From Panax quinquefolius (lineage: Eukaryota; Streptophyta; Magnoliopsida; Apiales; Araliaceae), in contig CM035164.1 of assembly GCA_020205615.1 (NCBI GenBank), positions 3,437,501 through 3,501,500 of the forward strand: a stretch of DNA of 64,000 nucleotides. The letters are read 5' to 3'. The stretch's first letter is position 1. Every line of letters starts with the position of its first letter. A program made the translations under genes and the position numbers. This document shows, piece by piece, positions 11,555 to 22,040 of this stretch. The notes under the pieces were generated by a model, which made no database searches, was not told the DNA's origin, and was given only the letters and a program-made list of their open reading frames with translations.

Positions 11555-12013
11555 TTAAAAAGAAGAAGCTAAAGTAGTATGATTAAGACACAAATGATCA
11601 GATGCAAAGAAAAAGAAGAGCTCTAAATCTGGTGGAGCAAAGAAAGCTATGGGGGTTCTTCTCAATGAACAATTTGAAGAAGATAGCAGTGATGATGATG
11701 ATCTTCTCTTCATTGGTGCTGGTGGACATGTATTATTCCTCGGGATTCGGAATTTCTTGCCTTTAGGGGTAGAGCATCCATTGTTAGAAATTTCAACACA
11801 ATTAATATGATCATCCCCTTCATCATTAATCTTCTTCAATAAATTACTATCATCATCAACATCAGCCAAAACATGATTATTTGAAATCTCTTGATCATTT
11901 GATGAATATTTTTCTTGCTTTTTCTGGCTACTTCTTGTTTTTCTTGTAGTAGTAGTAGTAGTAGTAGTACTACTCCTTGTTCTTCTCCTTCTTCTTGATC
12001 CATATGGAGCCAT
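11555..12013 (-). CDS. SMR: SIAMESE-RELATED (SMR) cyclin-dependent kinase inhibitor
   Basis: A single-exon frame of 152 codons. It shows the signatures of the plant SIM/SMR family, small nuclear proteins that bind CDK-cyclin complexes, restrain mitotic CDK activity and promote endoreduplication or stress-related arrest. Residues ~80-91 read CSTPKGKKFRIP, ~95-104 read TCPPAPMKRR, and ~123-136 read AFFAPPDLELFFFF, the conserved C-terminal cyclin-interacting region. The N-terminus is strongly basic (R7-R13, K24-K35), consistent with nuclear targeting, and carries a run of eight threonines encoded by an ACT triplet repeat. The middle is acidic and asparagine-rich. I chose the start at 12013 because the frame begins there with MAPYG and the family is small. 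A TATA box about 515 bp upstream fits a long leader. Which numbered SMR it is cannot be decided from the sequence alone. Confidence 0.92.
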   Translation of the reverse strand: MAPYGSRRRRRTRSSTTTTTTTTRKTRSSQKKQEKYSSNDQEISNNHVLADVDDDSNLLKKINDEGDDHINCVEISNNGCSTPKGKKFRIPRNNTCPPAPMKRRSSSSLLSSSNCSLRRTPIAFFAPPDLELFFFFASDHLCLNHTTLASSF

Positions 12014-12535
12014 TGTACTGTTGAGAGAATAATCAAAATATCTAGTACTATTTAATTCTAGTCAAAAACTTGAAATTTTAATTTAAATTAATAATTGAGA
12101 AATTAAGAGGAAAAAAGATGCAAATACAATATAATCAATTAGTACTACAAGAATTAAACTGCAGAAAAAAAATGAAAATGAAAATTTTCTTTAGATGAAA
12201 TATTCAAACAAACCCCCCATTTCAAATCCTCAAATCTTAATTTTTCCTAATTAAAAAAAAAAACTATTTAAGTTTTGACAAGAAAATCTAGAAATATTTA
12301 TTTAAAAAGAAGACACAATCAATCAAACAAACCCCTTTTCAAATTAAAAACCAAAGCTATCGAAATTTTGACATGAAGAAAAAGTTATAAATAAAAATGC
12401 AGAAATTAAGAAGAAAACCCTATAGAGGAGGAAAAGCCCTAACAAAAACCCTAGCTAGCTAGCTAGTTAGATAATAAAATGAGAGGAAAGAGATCTAACA
12501 CTTTTGGGACTTGCAATAATAGGGTTTATATGGAC
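12014..12535 (-). promoter_or_regulatory. Probable SMR leader and core promoter
   Basis: On the minus strand, CATATAAACC at about 12524-12533 is a good TATA box. Transcription from ~30 bp downstream would give a leader of nearly 480 nt. The leader contains CTAGCTAGCTAGCTAG and several poly-A/T runs. There is a (TA)n run just upstream (12547-12581). Confidence 0.5.
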
Positions 12536-12542
12536 GAAAAAG

Positions 12543-12546
<4 letters not shown>

Positions 12547-12583
<37 letters not shown>

Positions 12584-13266
12584 GGGCAGGTTCCACTACT
12601 GTCCGCCGGACAGTTATAGTTAAGTAGCTCAAATCAAGCCGCCTTTAAATATTAGTAGTATTAATTTAAAAAAATAAAGATATTTAGTTTATTTATTTTT
12701 TTAACATTTTTTAAATTACTGTTATTTGTGTTATCTGCCTACCGGCTACCACTTCAGTAATTGGATTTGAAATTGGAGTCATAACTCAAATTAAAGCAAA
12801 TTGTTTTATTCAAACGCAATCTTTGTAATTAAGATTCAAATTTTAATTTAAAATTTATGTATTTAAAAAAGTGTAAAATGATAAGGCCCATCGTCATTTT
12901 ATATTATTAAAGAAAATATACTTAATACTAGCTAAGAGGAAATAAACTTTCAACCTTTTTTGAATATTGCAATAGTGTTGTATATATATATATATATATA
13001 TATTGTAATTATTAACATAAATATTACTTTGATATTATTAAAAACCCTATTTATGTCAAATAATAATAACAATAATTTATTAGTTACTAGTATTAATCTC
13101 TCCCAAAGAATGAGATAAAAACTATATTGGATGGATGATTTCAAATATTAGTTTAACAACCCTAACATTGTCTATTTCTATATTTTGGACCCATATTGGG
13201 AAACATTAATTATGATCATCCTTGTACCATGGTGAATTGCATCTAGTCCTTCTGATTCATACATAT

Positions 13267-13269
<3 letters not shown>
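12547..13269. other. Non-genic spacer with TA microsatellites
   Basis: (TA)n runs lie at 12547-12581 and 12980-13003. A short GC-rich palindrome, TGTCCGCCGGACA, lies near 12599-12611. No coding frame is supported. Confidence 0.5.
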
Positions 13270-13310
<41 letters not shown>

Positions 13311-13454
13311 CCGTTCAAAAACAGAAACTGATATTTTTACATGAAAAATATCTCTATAAATTTATAAATGATTTTTTTTTCTCGTCATTTATGCATCTAT
13401 ATACATTTTTTTTTATGTAAAAATATCAAAAAAATGTTGTGAAAAATATCAATT

Positions 13455-13494
<40 letters not shown>
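13270..13494. mobile_element. Hairpin element between two (TA)n runs
   Basis: (TA)n at 13270-13307 and 13458-13494 flank a 150-bp core. The core contains GATATTTTTACATGAAAAATAT and its inverse ATGTAAAAATATCAAAA, then GTTGTGAAAAATATCAATTT. The same GTTGTGAAAATATCA ending occurs in the hairpin at 21740-21865, so the two are likely one family. Confidence 0.6.
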
Positions 13495-13496
<2 letters not shown>

Positions 13497-14410
13497 GGTT
13501 CATGTAGGGATCTTAACTTAATATATGGAGTAGGATTCTTTGCTGACAAGTAAAATGAAGTTATTAAAATAAATTAAAATTAAATGAGTTTGGGAAAAAG
13601 ACATTAACTGCTGTTTGTTTGTTGTCAGCCCTACACAAGGCCATTTCTTTTAATTAAGGTGATGTTTAATAAAATTAAGTAATTAAAATTTGAATAGTTA
13701 ATATATCTCGATTAACAAGTTGATAACTAAAAAGTAGTATATACTATCTCGAATGACTTTTAAATTTAAAAAATCAATTTTAAATTTAAAAGTATCTCAA
13801 ATTGACTTTTTAAAAATCAATAATAATTTTAAAATTTAGAATGGAGGAGTACACTATTTATAGATGTTCCATAGATTTAAAATCTACCTCTTAATGATTT
13901 AGATGTATATCTTTTTTTTATCGAGATAAAAAAACAAAATTTTATCAAATCATTTTACCTTCTTATCGAATCAGATATAAAACTGTTAAATAAGTATTAC
14001 ACCACCTAAATTCAGACATATTATCGATTCACATAAAGAATAGGATAGGGATAGGATACCCTTGGTTAGGGCACATTTTTCATTTTATTAACATTTTATA
14101 GGACACATTTTGGGCTTTGGATACCCCCTCCCCTAAATCTCAGGTGACCTTAAAGTCCAATTTATTATACTTTATTAACACACGTGCAATTCACTGAATT
14201 TTTTGGAATTTGGTTGGTATCAAAATTCAAATAGATACCATATCATAAAATAATTTCAACCTTTTTGTCTTTTGTGTTGATTTTTGGATGAACAACATCA
14301 CATTCAACTTGTTCACATGCATGCTTCTTAATTTGTTTTTGGTTACTTGCTCAGCCCTAGTTGTACATGCCTTGATTAGATCATTAGAGCTACTAATATA
14401 CTTAGGGGGG
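13495..14410. other. Non-genic spacer
   Basis: It includes a decayed Stowaway-like end (GAATGGAGGAGTA near 13840) and no supported gene. The last bases before 14411, ACTTAGGGGGG, resemble the polypurine tract seen before the other copy of this LTR at 19223. The 14411 LTR could therefore once have been a 3' LTR. Confidence 0.4.
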
Positions 14411-14500
14411 TGTTGGGTCATGATATTTCACCTATTAGACCGAATGGATTGGGCCTACTTATTTAGTTAGTCCATTAGGTCTTTACTATTGGGTCCTAAG
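14411..14500 (+). mobile_element. Truncated LTR head of a Tat-lineage element
   Basis: The first ~90 bp match the start of the 3' LTR at 19223 almost base for base: TGTTGGGTCATGATATTTCA at the edge, then ATTGGGCCTACTTATTTAG. The match stops around 14495-14505 and integrase sequence begins at once, so the rest of the LTR and all of gag, protease, RT and RNase H are missing. Confidence 0.8.
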
Positions 14501-15437
14501 GTATTACGGAGTATGTGAAGAAGTGTGAGAAGTGCCAGCTCAACAGTCCAATCCCACATCAGCCACCAGAAGAGCTATACTCGATATTATCTCCTATACC
14601 CTTTGCTGTCTGGGGGGTAGATATACTGGGTCCGTTGTCGAAAGCTAAAGGTCAGGTCAGTTTTGTTATAATTGCCATAGATTATATGACCAAATGGGTA
14701 TAAGCAAAGCCACTTCGGTTGATAACGGAACAAGAGTGCTTGAAATTCATGAAGGAGTCAGTAGTGTTTCGTTTCAGAATTCCCAAAGTGGTGATATCGG
14801 ACAACGGACGCCAGTTTATGGGATCAAAATTTGAAGGATTTCTAAAAGAGCTGGGAGTTCAGCACAAGAAGACTTCAGTGGCTCATCCACAGTCGAACGG
14901 GCAAGTTGAAGTGACCAATGAGCGTCTGGCGAATCGGGATCAAGCCTTGATCGGACGGCTAAAGGAAGATGGCCAGAGGAACTTCTCAGCGTGTTATGGG
15001 CTTACCGGACTACACCGAGGACTACAACAGGGGATTCACCTTTCAGATTGGCCTATGATACTGTTTCCTTAGTCCCAGTTGAAATTGGATCTCCAAGTCT
15101 TCGGGTCAGTCAGTGTAAAGAGATCTACAACGATGAAGGACTGAAGGTCAACTTGGATCTGTTGGAAGAAGTCAGAGAGGTGGCTTTGATCAAGTTAGAA
15201 GCCTATCAACGGAGAGTAGCCAAGCATTACAATAAGGGGGTAAAGCTTCGTAGATTTGAAGTGAGGGACTTCGTCCTCAGAGAAGTCGAAGCATCTACGC
15301 CACAGAACATGGGAAAGCTGATGCCGAACTGGGAAGCGTCGTATGAGGTAATTGAAGTACCAAAGCCTGGAACTTACCGGTTGAAGGCATTGGACGGATC
15401 AGAGATCAAGAATACTTGGCATCTTTGGCGGGCTTGA
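14501..15437 (+). pseudogene. Tat-lineage (Ty3/gypsy) integrase, broken
   Basis: Translation shows the end of the zinc-binding domain (KKCEKCQ), then the catalytic core with GVDILGPL (first D), SDNGRQFMGSKF (second D) and NGQVEVTNE (E). The C-terminal module contains AYRTTPRTTTGDSPFRLAYD and ends near NTWHLWRA without a chromodomain. This pattern is typical of Tat elements rather than chromoviruses. An in-frame TAA after MTKWV (14701-14703) and a frameshift near 14985 destroy it. Upstream pol domains are deleted, so the copy is non-autonomous. It is followed by a tandem-repeat spacer and an antisense gene, as in known Tat members. Confidence 0.85.
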
Positions 15438-16110
15438 AATACTTTCGATTTCAAGAGATCGAGTTAGTTTATCTGAAGTCTGTAAATGGTGGTTCATCAT
15501 CAATAAAAGATTCACTTTTTCATAAATTGATCTTCTTCCTATTGGTCCTAAATTCACAGTGGTGTAAGAAGGACTGGGGACTCACCGACCATTCGATGGT
15601 AGCCTTTTTTGGCGGGGGTCCTTATGAATTTGTCAGGCCCTTTCGGGGTAGGCAAACTTCATCGAAGTAAGGAGGACGGGGTGGAATCGCTGACCATTCG
15701 ATGGTAGCCTTTTCGGCAGGAGTGTCCTCATGGGTTTGATTTACCGCAAGTGGTAAACAAATTCCACAATCCTTTTAATTTTGTTTTGCCGCGAGTGGTA
15801 AACAAAATGCACTGAAGTAAGGAGGTTAGGGGGGACTCGCTGGTCATTCGATGGTAGCCTTATTGTTAGGTGTGTCCTTATGAAATTGTTCTACCCCGAG
15901 TGGTAAACAAATGTCCTTATATACTTATTTTACCCCGAGTGGTAAACAAGATCCCGATGGTGCGAGACGGATCATCCGAATTCACCTTATGCCTAATCTG
16001 CCTCACACTTCGGAAACGATAAGTATCCATTACTCTATTTTTGTCCAAGTGTTGAGTTCGATTCATTCAGTTCAGTTCATTGATTCCAATTTATTATGAT
16101 CAATGTCATT
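15438..16110 (+). repeat. Tandem-repeat spacer downstream of Tat integrase
   Basis: Degenerate repeats alternate two motifs: ACCATTCGATGGTAGCCTT (at 15589, 15698 and 15844) and CCGAGTGGTAAACAAA-like units (near 15744, 15790, 15896 and 15936). Variable tandem repeats between pol and the 3' LTR are known in Tat elements and can seed satellites. Confidence 0.75.
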
Positions 16111-16478
16111 CTTCAATTTAACTGTTATATACCTTATCTGATTCATAATTTAAGTTAAGTTCATAAAGGGCTTGTACATTTTTTAAGTTGATTGATATCG
16201 AAACATTGACCAAAAATAATTGCACAAAAGTCATAAGGAACAAAATTAACTATTCATTAATACTTAGTTGATTACACAAAAAGATGGCAATTTTTACACA
16301 AAATTCTAAAAGATAAAAATAGCAAGATCCTGTTCAAGCATTATCTTCATCTTCGGAGTCAAGCAAGGCCAGATCTAGTTGGGCTGCCGCCAATTTTTCT
16401 TTCCCTCGACCTCGACAAACTTCGTAACCTTCCGAGTATACCCGAAGTATTTCTGCATTCAAATTTACTCGGATGTTG
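16111..16478. other. Spacer of the Tat element
   Basis: Non-coding sequence between the tandem repeats and the end of the antisense gene. It probably holds the antisense gene's 3' end. No motif stands out. Confidence 0.4.
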
Positions 16479-18816
16479 TTAGATTCTTGATTCAGATCGC
16501 TTTCCCAGTTCTTCGGTCAAAAGAGGACTTCGCTCCTTTAAGGCTTTCAGTTTATGTCGAAGCTTCCGACGTTTAGACGAATGTTTTTCTTTTTCTTCAC
16601 GGGCCTTCACCTGAAGATTGTTGACTTTTATCGCCAAGTTTTGATTGGCTGTAACCAGTTCTTCATTGTTGGCCTTTAGAGCTTCGGTCTCTTCAACAAA
16701 ACTGACATTCATGTCAGCCAATTTTTGTTCACTGACCTTAGCCGCCTTCAGCTCCTCCTTAACCGAGCTCAGTTCGTCATTGGAAGCCTTAAGATTGTCT
16801 TTAGTCTGAGCCAACTCTCTCCGAAGACCCTCATTGGTATGAAGAGTATCTCCATGCTGACTCCTCTCTTGGGCCAATGCTGACTTCATAATGATATTTT
16901 CTTTTCTAGCTGCGTCTTCTTCAGCTTCGACTTCTTGGTATCGAGGAAGAAGACGTCCAAAGACGACATTTGCCTGTAAAAATCCGAAGATAGTCAGTTA
17001 AATCTTCAAGAGATAGGCATAATTTCAAATGAACAAATAAACAACTATTTACCTTGGCGTGATAGCTCATGCCTTCCTTGATCAAGTCCATAATGGAACT
17101 ATTGCCGAACCGATGCTCATCGGTATCTCTGACAAATGAATTGAATAATTGGAAGGGGAAATTGGCATTGAACTAGGACCATAAAGTTGGAGACCCCATA
17201 GCATCGTTTTTAAACCCATCGACAGAAGGCCTTGAAAAGAAGGGCACAGTTTCTTCCCGAGGTGGTGATGGTATAGGATCTGTATATATATTTTCGGGGG
17301 AAGGGGAACGAACCGGAGTGGATTCACGAGCGGGTGAAGGGACAGATATCAAACTAGGTTGACTGCTAGATGGTTGTTTTCTCTTTCGAGATGGTGCTGC
17401 AGTGGGTTCGATTTGTTCTTCTTCATTGGCAGTTTGAGTCACCACTAGGGTTGTTGGGGGAAGAACAACCGAAAAAGGTACTCTAAGCTCATCGGGGGTT
17501 AGGGGAGTAATCTTGGTCCTCAATTTTTTGGCTCGAAGGAGTTGTTTTCGATGATCCGCAGGTAAATCAAGTAAACTTCCTCGAGTAGGTGTTGGATTAA
17601 TAATTGGTTCAGGTTCAGAGAGGGTTTCAGAATAAGATGGTATAGAAATTGGTCGGGGTTTTCGGATGGCTCTCTTCTTTCGACGAGGTTGAAGGATTTC
17701 TTCTGCTAGAATGGGCTCTTCGGCTTCTGGCTCGATGGTTTGGGGTTCAACATTGGTTGTTTCAACAGTAGGTGTTTTGGTAGGTGGGTTGTCTTCAAGA
17801 GAGGCTTCTATCAATGGAGTTTCAGCATCTTCTATAGATTTTCCGGATAGGAAGTCCTCACAGTCCCTTTCTTCTTCAGGGCTCGGCTTGATTAAAGATA
17901 CTGCAAGAAGAATAGATAACACATTTTAGAATATTTATCATCAAAAATTCTGAGAAATCAAAAATAAAGTTTCAAACTTACATTTGTGGTTATACAACCA
18001 TGATTGCTTAGAAAGTAGTCCATATTTCCACTCTTCCTTCGAAAAGTTGTCAAAAAGTTCTATCATTTCTGCTATGCGTTCTTCAGGAACATCCCCGAAG
18101 TCGACGGTGACTTTCTCATCACTGGCCCAGTTCGGTATAGAGGCAATATCTGGTCCCTTGATGAAGAACCATCCTTTGTGCCATCCTTTGTTGCTAGATG
18201 GAGTAGAGACCAGCGATCGTCTTTCAAATTTTTCACCTACCTTCGATGCCTGCTTACTTATAGCTTTAAATCTCTTCTCTCGGGACTGACCGATCTTATA
18301 CACAGTAAAAAAGAAATCGAGAGTAGGCTCGACCCCTACTTCATGACAGAAGGCTATAAAGGCTAAGATATGGATGTACGAGTTCGGCACTAGTTGGGCG
18401 AACCCGACACCAATAAAACCTAAAAGAGTCACTAGGAATATGTGAAGAGGGAACCTGACTCCTTTCTCGAGGATCGTCACAGGGACTGCTGTCCATCCTT
18501 CAGGCCGTTGATACATTCTCTCCTCAGACCTAGGAGCCCTTACCAAATAAGTATCTGGAACATGGCATCGTTCTCGAATATTTCGTAATTCAGCTTCGGT
18601 GACAGTTGACGAAGTGTTTGCATGGGTAAAAAGTTTCTTATTTCTAAAGAATTCAGAAGGAGTGGGTCGAGGTTTGGAAGATATTTTTGTTTTGCTTGGA
18701 GTAGCAGCCTGAGGGTTGGAGCTCGATGCCTCTTTGTTGGGATTTAGGTCAGGTTGAACGGTCGTGAGGGGGGTTGCCCGAATTGGTGAGTTCTGGTTTG
18801 AATTGAGGACCACCAT
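16479..18816 (-). pseudogene. Spliced antisense gene of the Tat element (plant transposon protein family), one nonsense codon
   Basis: A gene runs opposite to pol between integrase and the 3' LTR. I see three exons: 18816-17982, 17900-17053 and 16973-16479. Both introns are short (81 and 79 bp) with clean sites: T|GTAAGT ... TTGCAG and AAG|GTAAAT ... TTACAG. The reading frame is kept across both junctions. Exon 1 has a Pro/Ser-rich start and then a conserved hydrophobic segment (HIFLVTLLGFIGVGFAQL) of the kind annotated in plants as 'putative gypsy-type transposon' protein. Exon 2 is low-complexity Pro/Glu/Ser/Thr. Exon 3 is a long coiled coil (repeated KEELKAAK/NNEELVTANQNL-type heptads). 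One in-frame TAG at 17173-17175 interrupts exon 2. Tat elements such as Grande and Retand are known to carry antisense frames here; the function is unknown. Confidence 0.75.
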
Positions 18817-19222
18817 TGTTGAGGTTTTGCAGAGAATGGAAGAAAAGTTCTGGAGAGAAGAAGAAAGCTTAAAGGTCCGAAATTCAAATTGGCAGGTAAA
18901 ATTATCAAATTTGGTAAAGTTTATTTTTTATACTAACGGTTACACGTTACACGAGGGCGGCACATTTAATTGATAATCATAATTACGAATTTGAAAGGGT
19001 GGCGTCCGGGCTAACTCTCAAGCATTTAACAAATTGGACCCTTCAATTGGACTTCCGATTTTAACCCATCTTTTCAATTTTATTTTTATTTTTATCCTTC
19101 ACCGGTTGGGCTTTGGTAAGTTTCGTTTTGGGGCCTATTTCAACCCTATCAAATTCTATAATATCATGAACCATTTATAGTTTTCTATTAAATATCCTAT
19201 TTAATAAAAAACTAGGGGGCAA

Positions 19223-19852
19223 TGTTGGGTCATGATATTTCACTTATTGGGCCGAATGGATTGGGCCTACTTATTTAGTTAGTCCATTGGGTCTTTATTA
19301 TTGTGTCCTAAGGTTATTGGGCCTAGTTACTATCATATTCCTGTTGGGCCCTTACAAGCTCGGGTCGGACCAGTGGGTTGACCCACTAGATCTTTTAATA
19401 TATTTGTCTTTGACTTGTAATGATGAGAAGGGAAGGATGTTAACCAAAAGTCTGCAGATCATTAATGTGGATGGGATTATAGCTGGCCGACGGCATACAC
19501 AGTGGAGGAAAAAGGTGATAGCTTTGCATGCGATCAAGCGAGAGATCAACGAGAGGTGGGGGGTACATGTCGGACGTTAGTGGGTGGTACTGAAACCCAA
19601 AAGAGAGTATATAACCTAGCAAGGAAGTCTTCAAGAAAAAGGTACACACATACAACTGAGAATTTTATCTCTCTCAATACACTAGATATTTTATCCTCCA
19701 TTGTTAACCTTGTGATCGTCTGTACTGACTCTCACGCCTGAGCTATCCCCCGATGGTCGAAGCCGTCAAGTTTTTGGTGTTGACTGTGTTTAGTGTACAG
19801 GATCAGGGCGTCTTACGTGATTGGGACGTTGGAGAAGATCTTGGCGTTAACA
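19223..19852 (+). mobile_element. Tat-element 3' LTR (first part)
   Basis: It starts TGTTGGGTCATG directly after a polypurine-like AACTAGGGGGCAA and matches the truncated LTR head at 14411. A TATA-like AGTATATAACC lies near 19606. The sequence is interrupted at 19853 by an inverted-repeat element and resumes at 21343 (AGTAACAAGATATTACC). The true 3' edge is near 21385 but could not be fixed, because the other LTR copy lacks this end. Confidence 0.75.
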
Positions 19853-20817
19853 GGGGGTGTATTCAATTAAGACTTTTAAAGACTTTAAAAGTTTGGTTGT
19901 ATTCAATCAAGACATTTAAAGAGTTTATAAAAGTTTAGTGGTATTCAATTACAATTTTTTTAATGTCTTTAAAAGTTAGGTGGTATTGAATTAAGATTTT
20001 TGTAAAGTCTATAAAAGTATTTTGGTATTCAAAAAGTCATAGATTTTAATGATTTCTATCAAATGGTAGACTTTGACAGACTTTAGAAGAAGAATTATAA
20101 CTATCAACCCATATCCAAAGTCTTATCTCATCTCTAAAGATTTCTAAAGACTTCCAAATAAACACAAAGGTGGATAAAGCTAATTATTAATTGGACTTTG
20201 TCTTTTACTGGGTCAAATTAGTTATTTATTTTATTTGGGCTAATAAATATTAATATGTGATGAATAAATAATTTGGTAAAATTTGGGCCATAAAAATAAT
20301 TGGATTTATTATAATTTTATTATAAGAAAATTAACAATATATATTAATAAGTAAACAAATAACTAGACCTAATCTGAATTGGTGAGAAAAAAAGCAGTCG
20401 TTCGAAAGCTTCCAATAGAAAGAGGAAAGAGATTTGTTCAACAAAGGTGAGATAAAATCATAAAACTCTCATATCAATTGTAAAGATTATGTATTATAAT
20501 ATATGAAAATAGAAAATATAAGATGTGTATGTATATGTTTTTTTTAGTTTTTTGACATTTTAAACGAAGGAAATCACTGTTAATTTTTGAGACATCCTCC
20601 ATATTCGTCTTCAAATGTCTTTGGTGTATCATAATGAAATAATGTAATATGTGGTTGTATTCCTGCATGACAAATTGACAGAATCGTTATCTTTCCCTTA
20701 TAAAAAGGAAAACGCATCGCTTTGATATATACATTAAAGCGACAAAAAGATCCACACAATCAAACAAAATTAGCAAAGAAGCTAAGATGGAAAATTGGGT
20801 TGATAGAATCACATAAT

Positions 20818-20864
<47 letters not shown>

Positions 20865-21342
20865 TAAAGCAATCAATTAATAGTAAAAAGCGTACGCATA
20901 TGCATAAAGTATATATAGCTCAATGAAAAGTGAGCTTAATTTTTTATATTAAGGTCATGTAGTTTTAAAATTTTATTGGTATCCGAAGTATCCAAATGTA
21001 TCATGAAATGAGTAGAATAATGTGAACGCTTTCAACATATATAAAATCTCATGCCACAATAATATAATGAGATTTACTCTAGTTCATGAAAAAAGTGTGA
21101 GAGGTTGTACACATGGGCTAATTAACAATTAATATAAGTTACAAAATATATTAGAAGTATATAAAAGTCTATCACAGTCTTGATAAAAAGTTTATAAAAG
21201 TTTGTTACTTATTTCATGGAGTCTATAAAAGTCATTTAAAAAAAGTCTTTAAAGTATGTGAAAGTCATTAAAATCCCACAAATTCTACAAAAGTCTGTCG
21301 TTTAAAAAAAGTCTTTAAAAATCTTAATTGAATACACCCCCC
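19853..21342. mobile_element. 1.49-kb TIR transposon, non-autonomous, inside the Tat LTR
   Basis: Left end GGGGGTGTATTCAATTAAGA and right end TTAATTGAATACACCCCCC are near-perfect inverted repeats. Subterminal regions are packed with repeats of AAAGTCTTTAAA / TATAAAAGTTT on both sides. TTA lies close to both edges, which would fit a PIF/Harbinger-type TTA target if the left end is read as ACAGGGGG. The interior is non-coding and includes a 43-bp (TA)n run (20819-20861). No transposase is visible. Confidence 0.75.
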
Positions 21343-21387
21343 TTAGTAACAAGATATTACCTTGAGCAATACTAATGATCTTCGCAA

Positions 21388-21576
21388 ATAATTGTGACGT
21401 TGATTCTGCCTACGGTCCGTGACCCCACCCCGAATTAAACAAGGCTTTTGAAACAGGTTTACGCCTGCGGTCCATGACTCTTATGCTGCTTCGAGTGAGA
21501 ATTAAACTCAAGACCTCCGAGTTTACCGTTGGACCCGAATTCTCTCTTAAACCACTGAGACAAGCGACGAGGTTCT
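21388..21576 (-). mobile_element. Candidate tRNA-derived SINE
   Basis: On the minus strand, 21576 downward reads AGAACCTCGTCGC, then a box-A-like TGTCTCAGTGG (21562-21552) and, 43 nt later, a box-B-like AGTTTAATTCT (21508-21498). Box B differs from the GGTTCGATTCC consensus mainly by C-to-T and G-to-A changes. Box order and spacing fit a pol III tRNA-type promoter. No poly-A tail or target duplication was identified. Confidence 0.5.
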
Positions 21577-21739
21577 CAATATAATATTTATATTGATAAA
21601 TATGTATAGTGAAACATTGAGTAAATAGTGTAGTGAGTATGTTCTTGATTTTTTTTTTCCTTTTATCAACAAAAAACAAGAGCAATACGGAATTATTGGG
21701 CAAAGTTTTTCCAAAGGATGATTTTATCATATTATGCAT

Positions 21740-21865
21740 TAAACTCTTTGATATTTCTACACGCAAAGTGTTGTTGTAGATATAAAAATCGTCGCTATAG
21801 GATTTATAGCGACACTTTTCGTGTAAAAATATTAAAATTTGTTGTGAAAATATCATTTTCCGTTA
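21740..21865. mobile_element. Hairpin MITE related to 13270-13494
   Basis: TTTGATATTTCTACACG ... ATCGTCGCTATAG is mirrored by TTATAGCGAC ... CGTGTAAAAATATTAAA, followed by TTGTTGTGAAAATATCATTT as at 13436-13456. Confidence 0.55.
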
Positions 21866-22004
21866 GTTAATGTTAGGCCGTAGTCTTGTGTTTGATATGT
21901 GCTAGGAATCCTAGGCCATCATTCTCCACAACCCCATAGTCCATATCCAGTAAACCTGAGGAATAAACACAGGCTACCACATACAAACACCAGGTACTAT
22001 ACCT

Positions 22005-22040
22005 GCCCCCCCTCCCCCTCCCCCTCCCCCTCCCCCTCCC
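22005..22040. repeat. (CCCCCT)n microsatellite
   Basis: Six to seven units of CCCCCT. The complementary strand is a run of G5 blocks. Confidence 0.9.

Noticed and set aside
14227..14470. Short frames before the Tat LTR head
   Set aside because: No domain, overlapping frames on both strands, and one runs straight into LTR sequence.
17711..18973. Plus-strand frames (60-100 codons) across the antisense gene
   Set aside because: Shadows of the antisense exons: they ignore its splice sites and encode low-complexity Ser/Val sequence.
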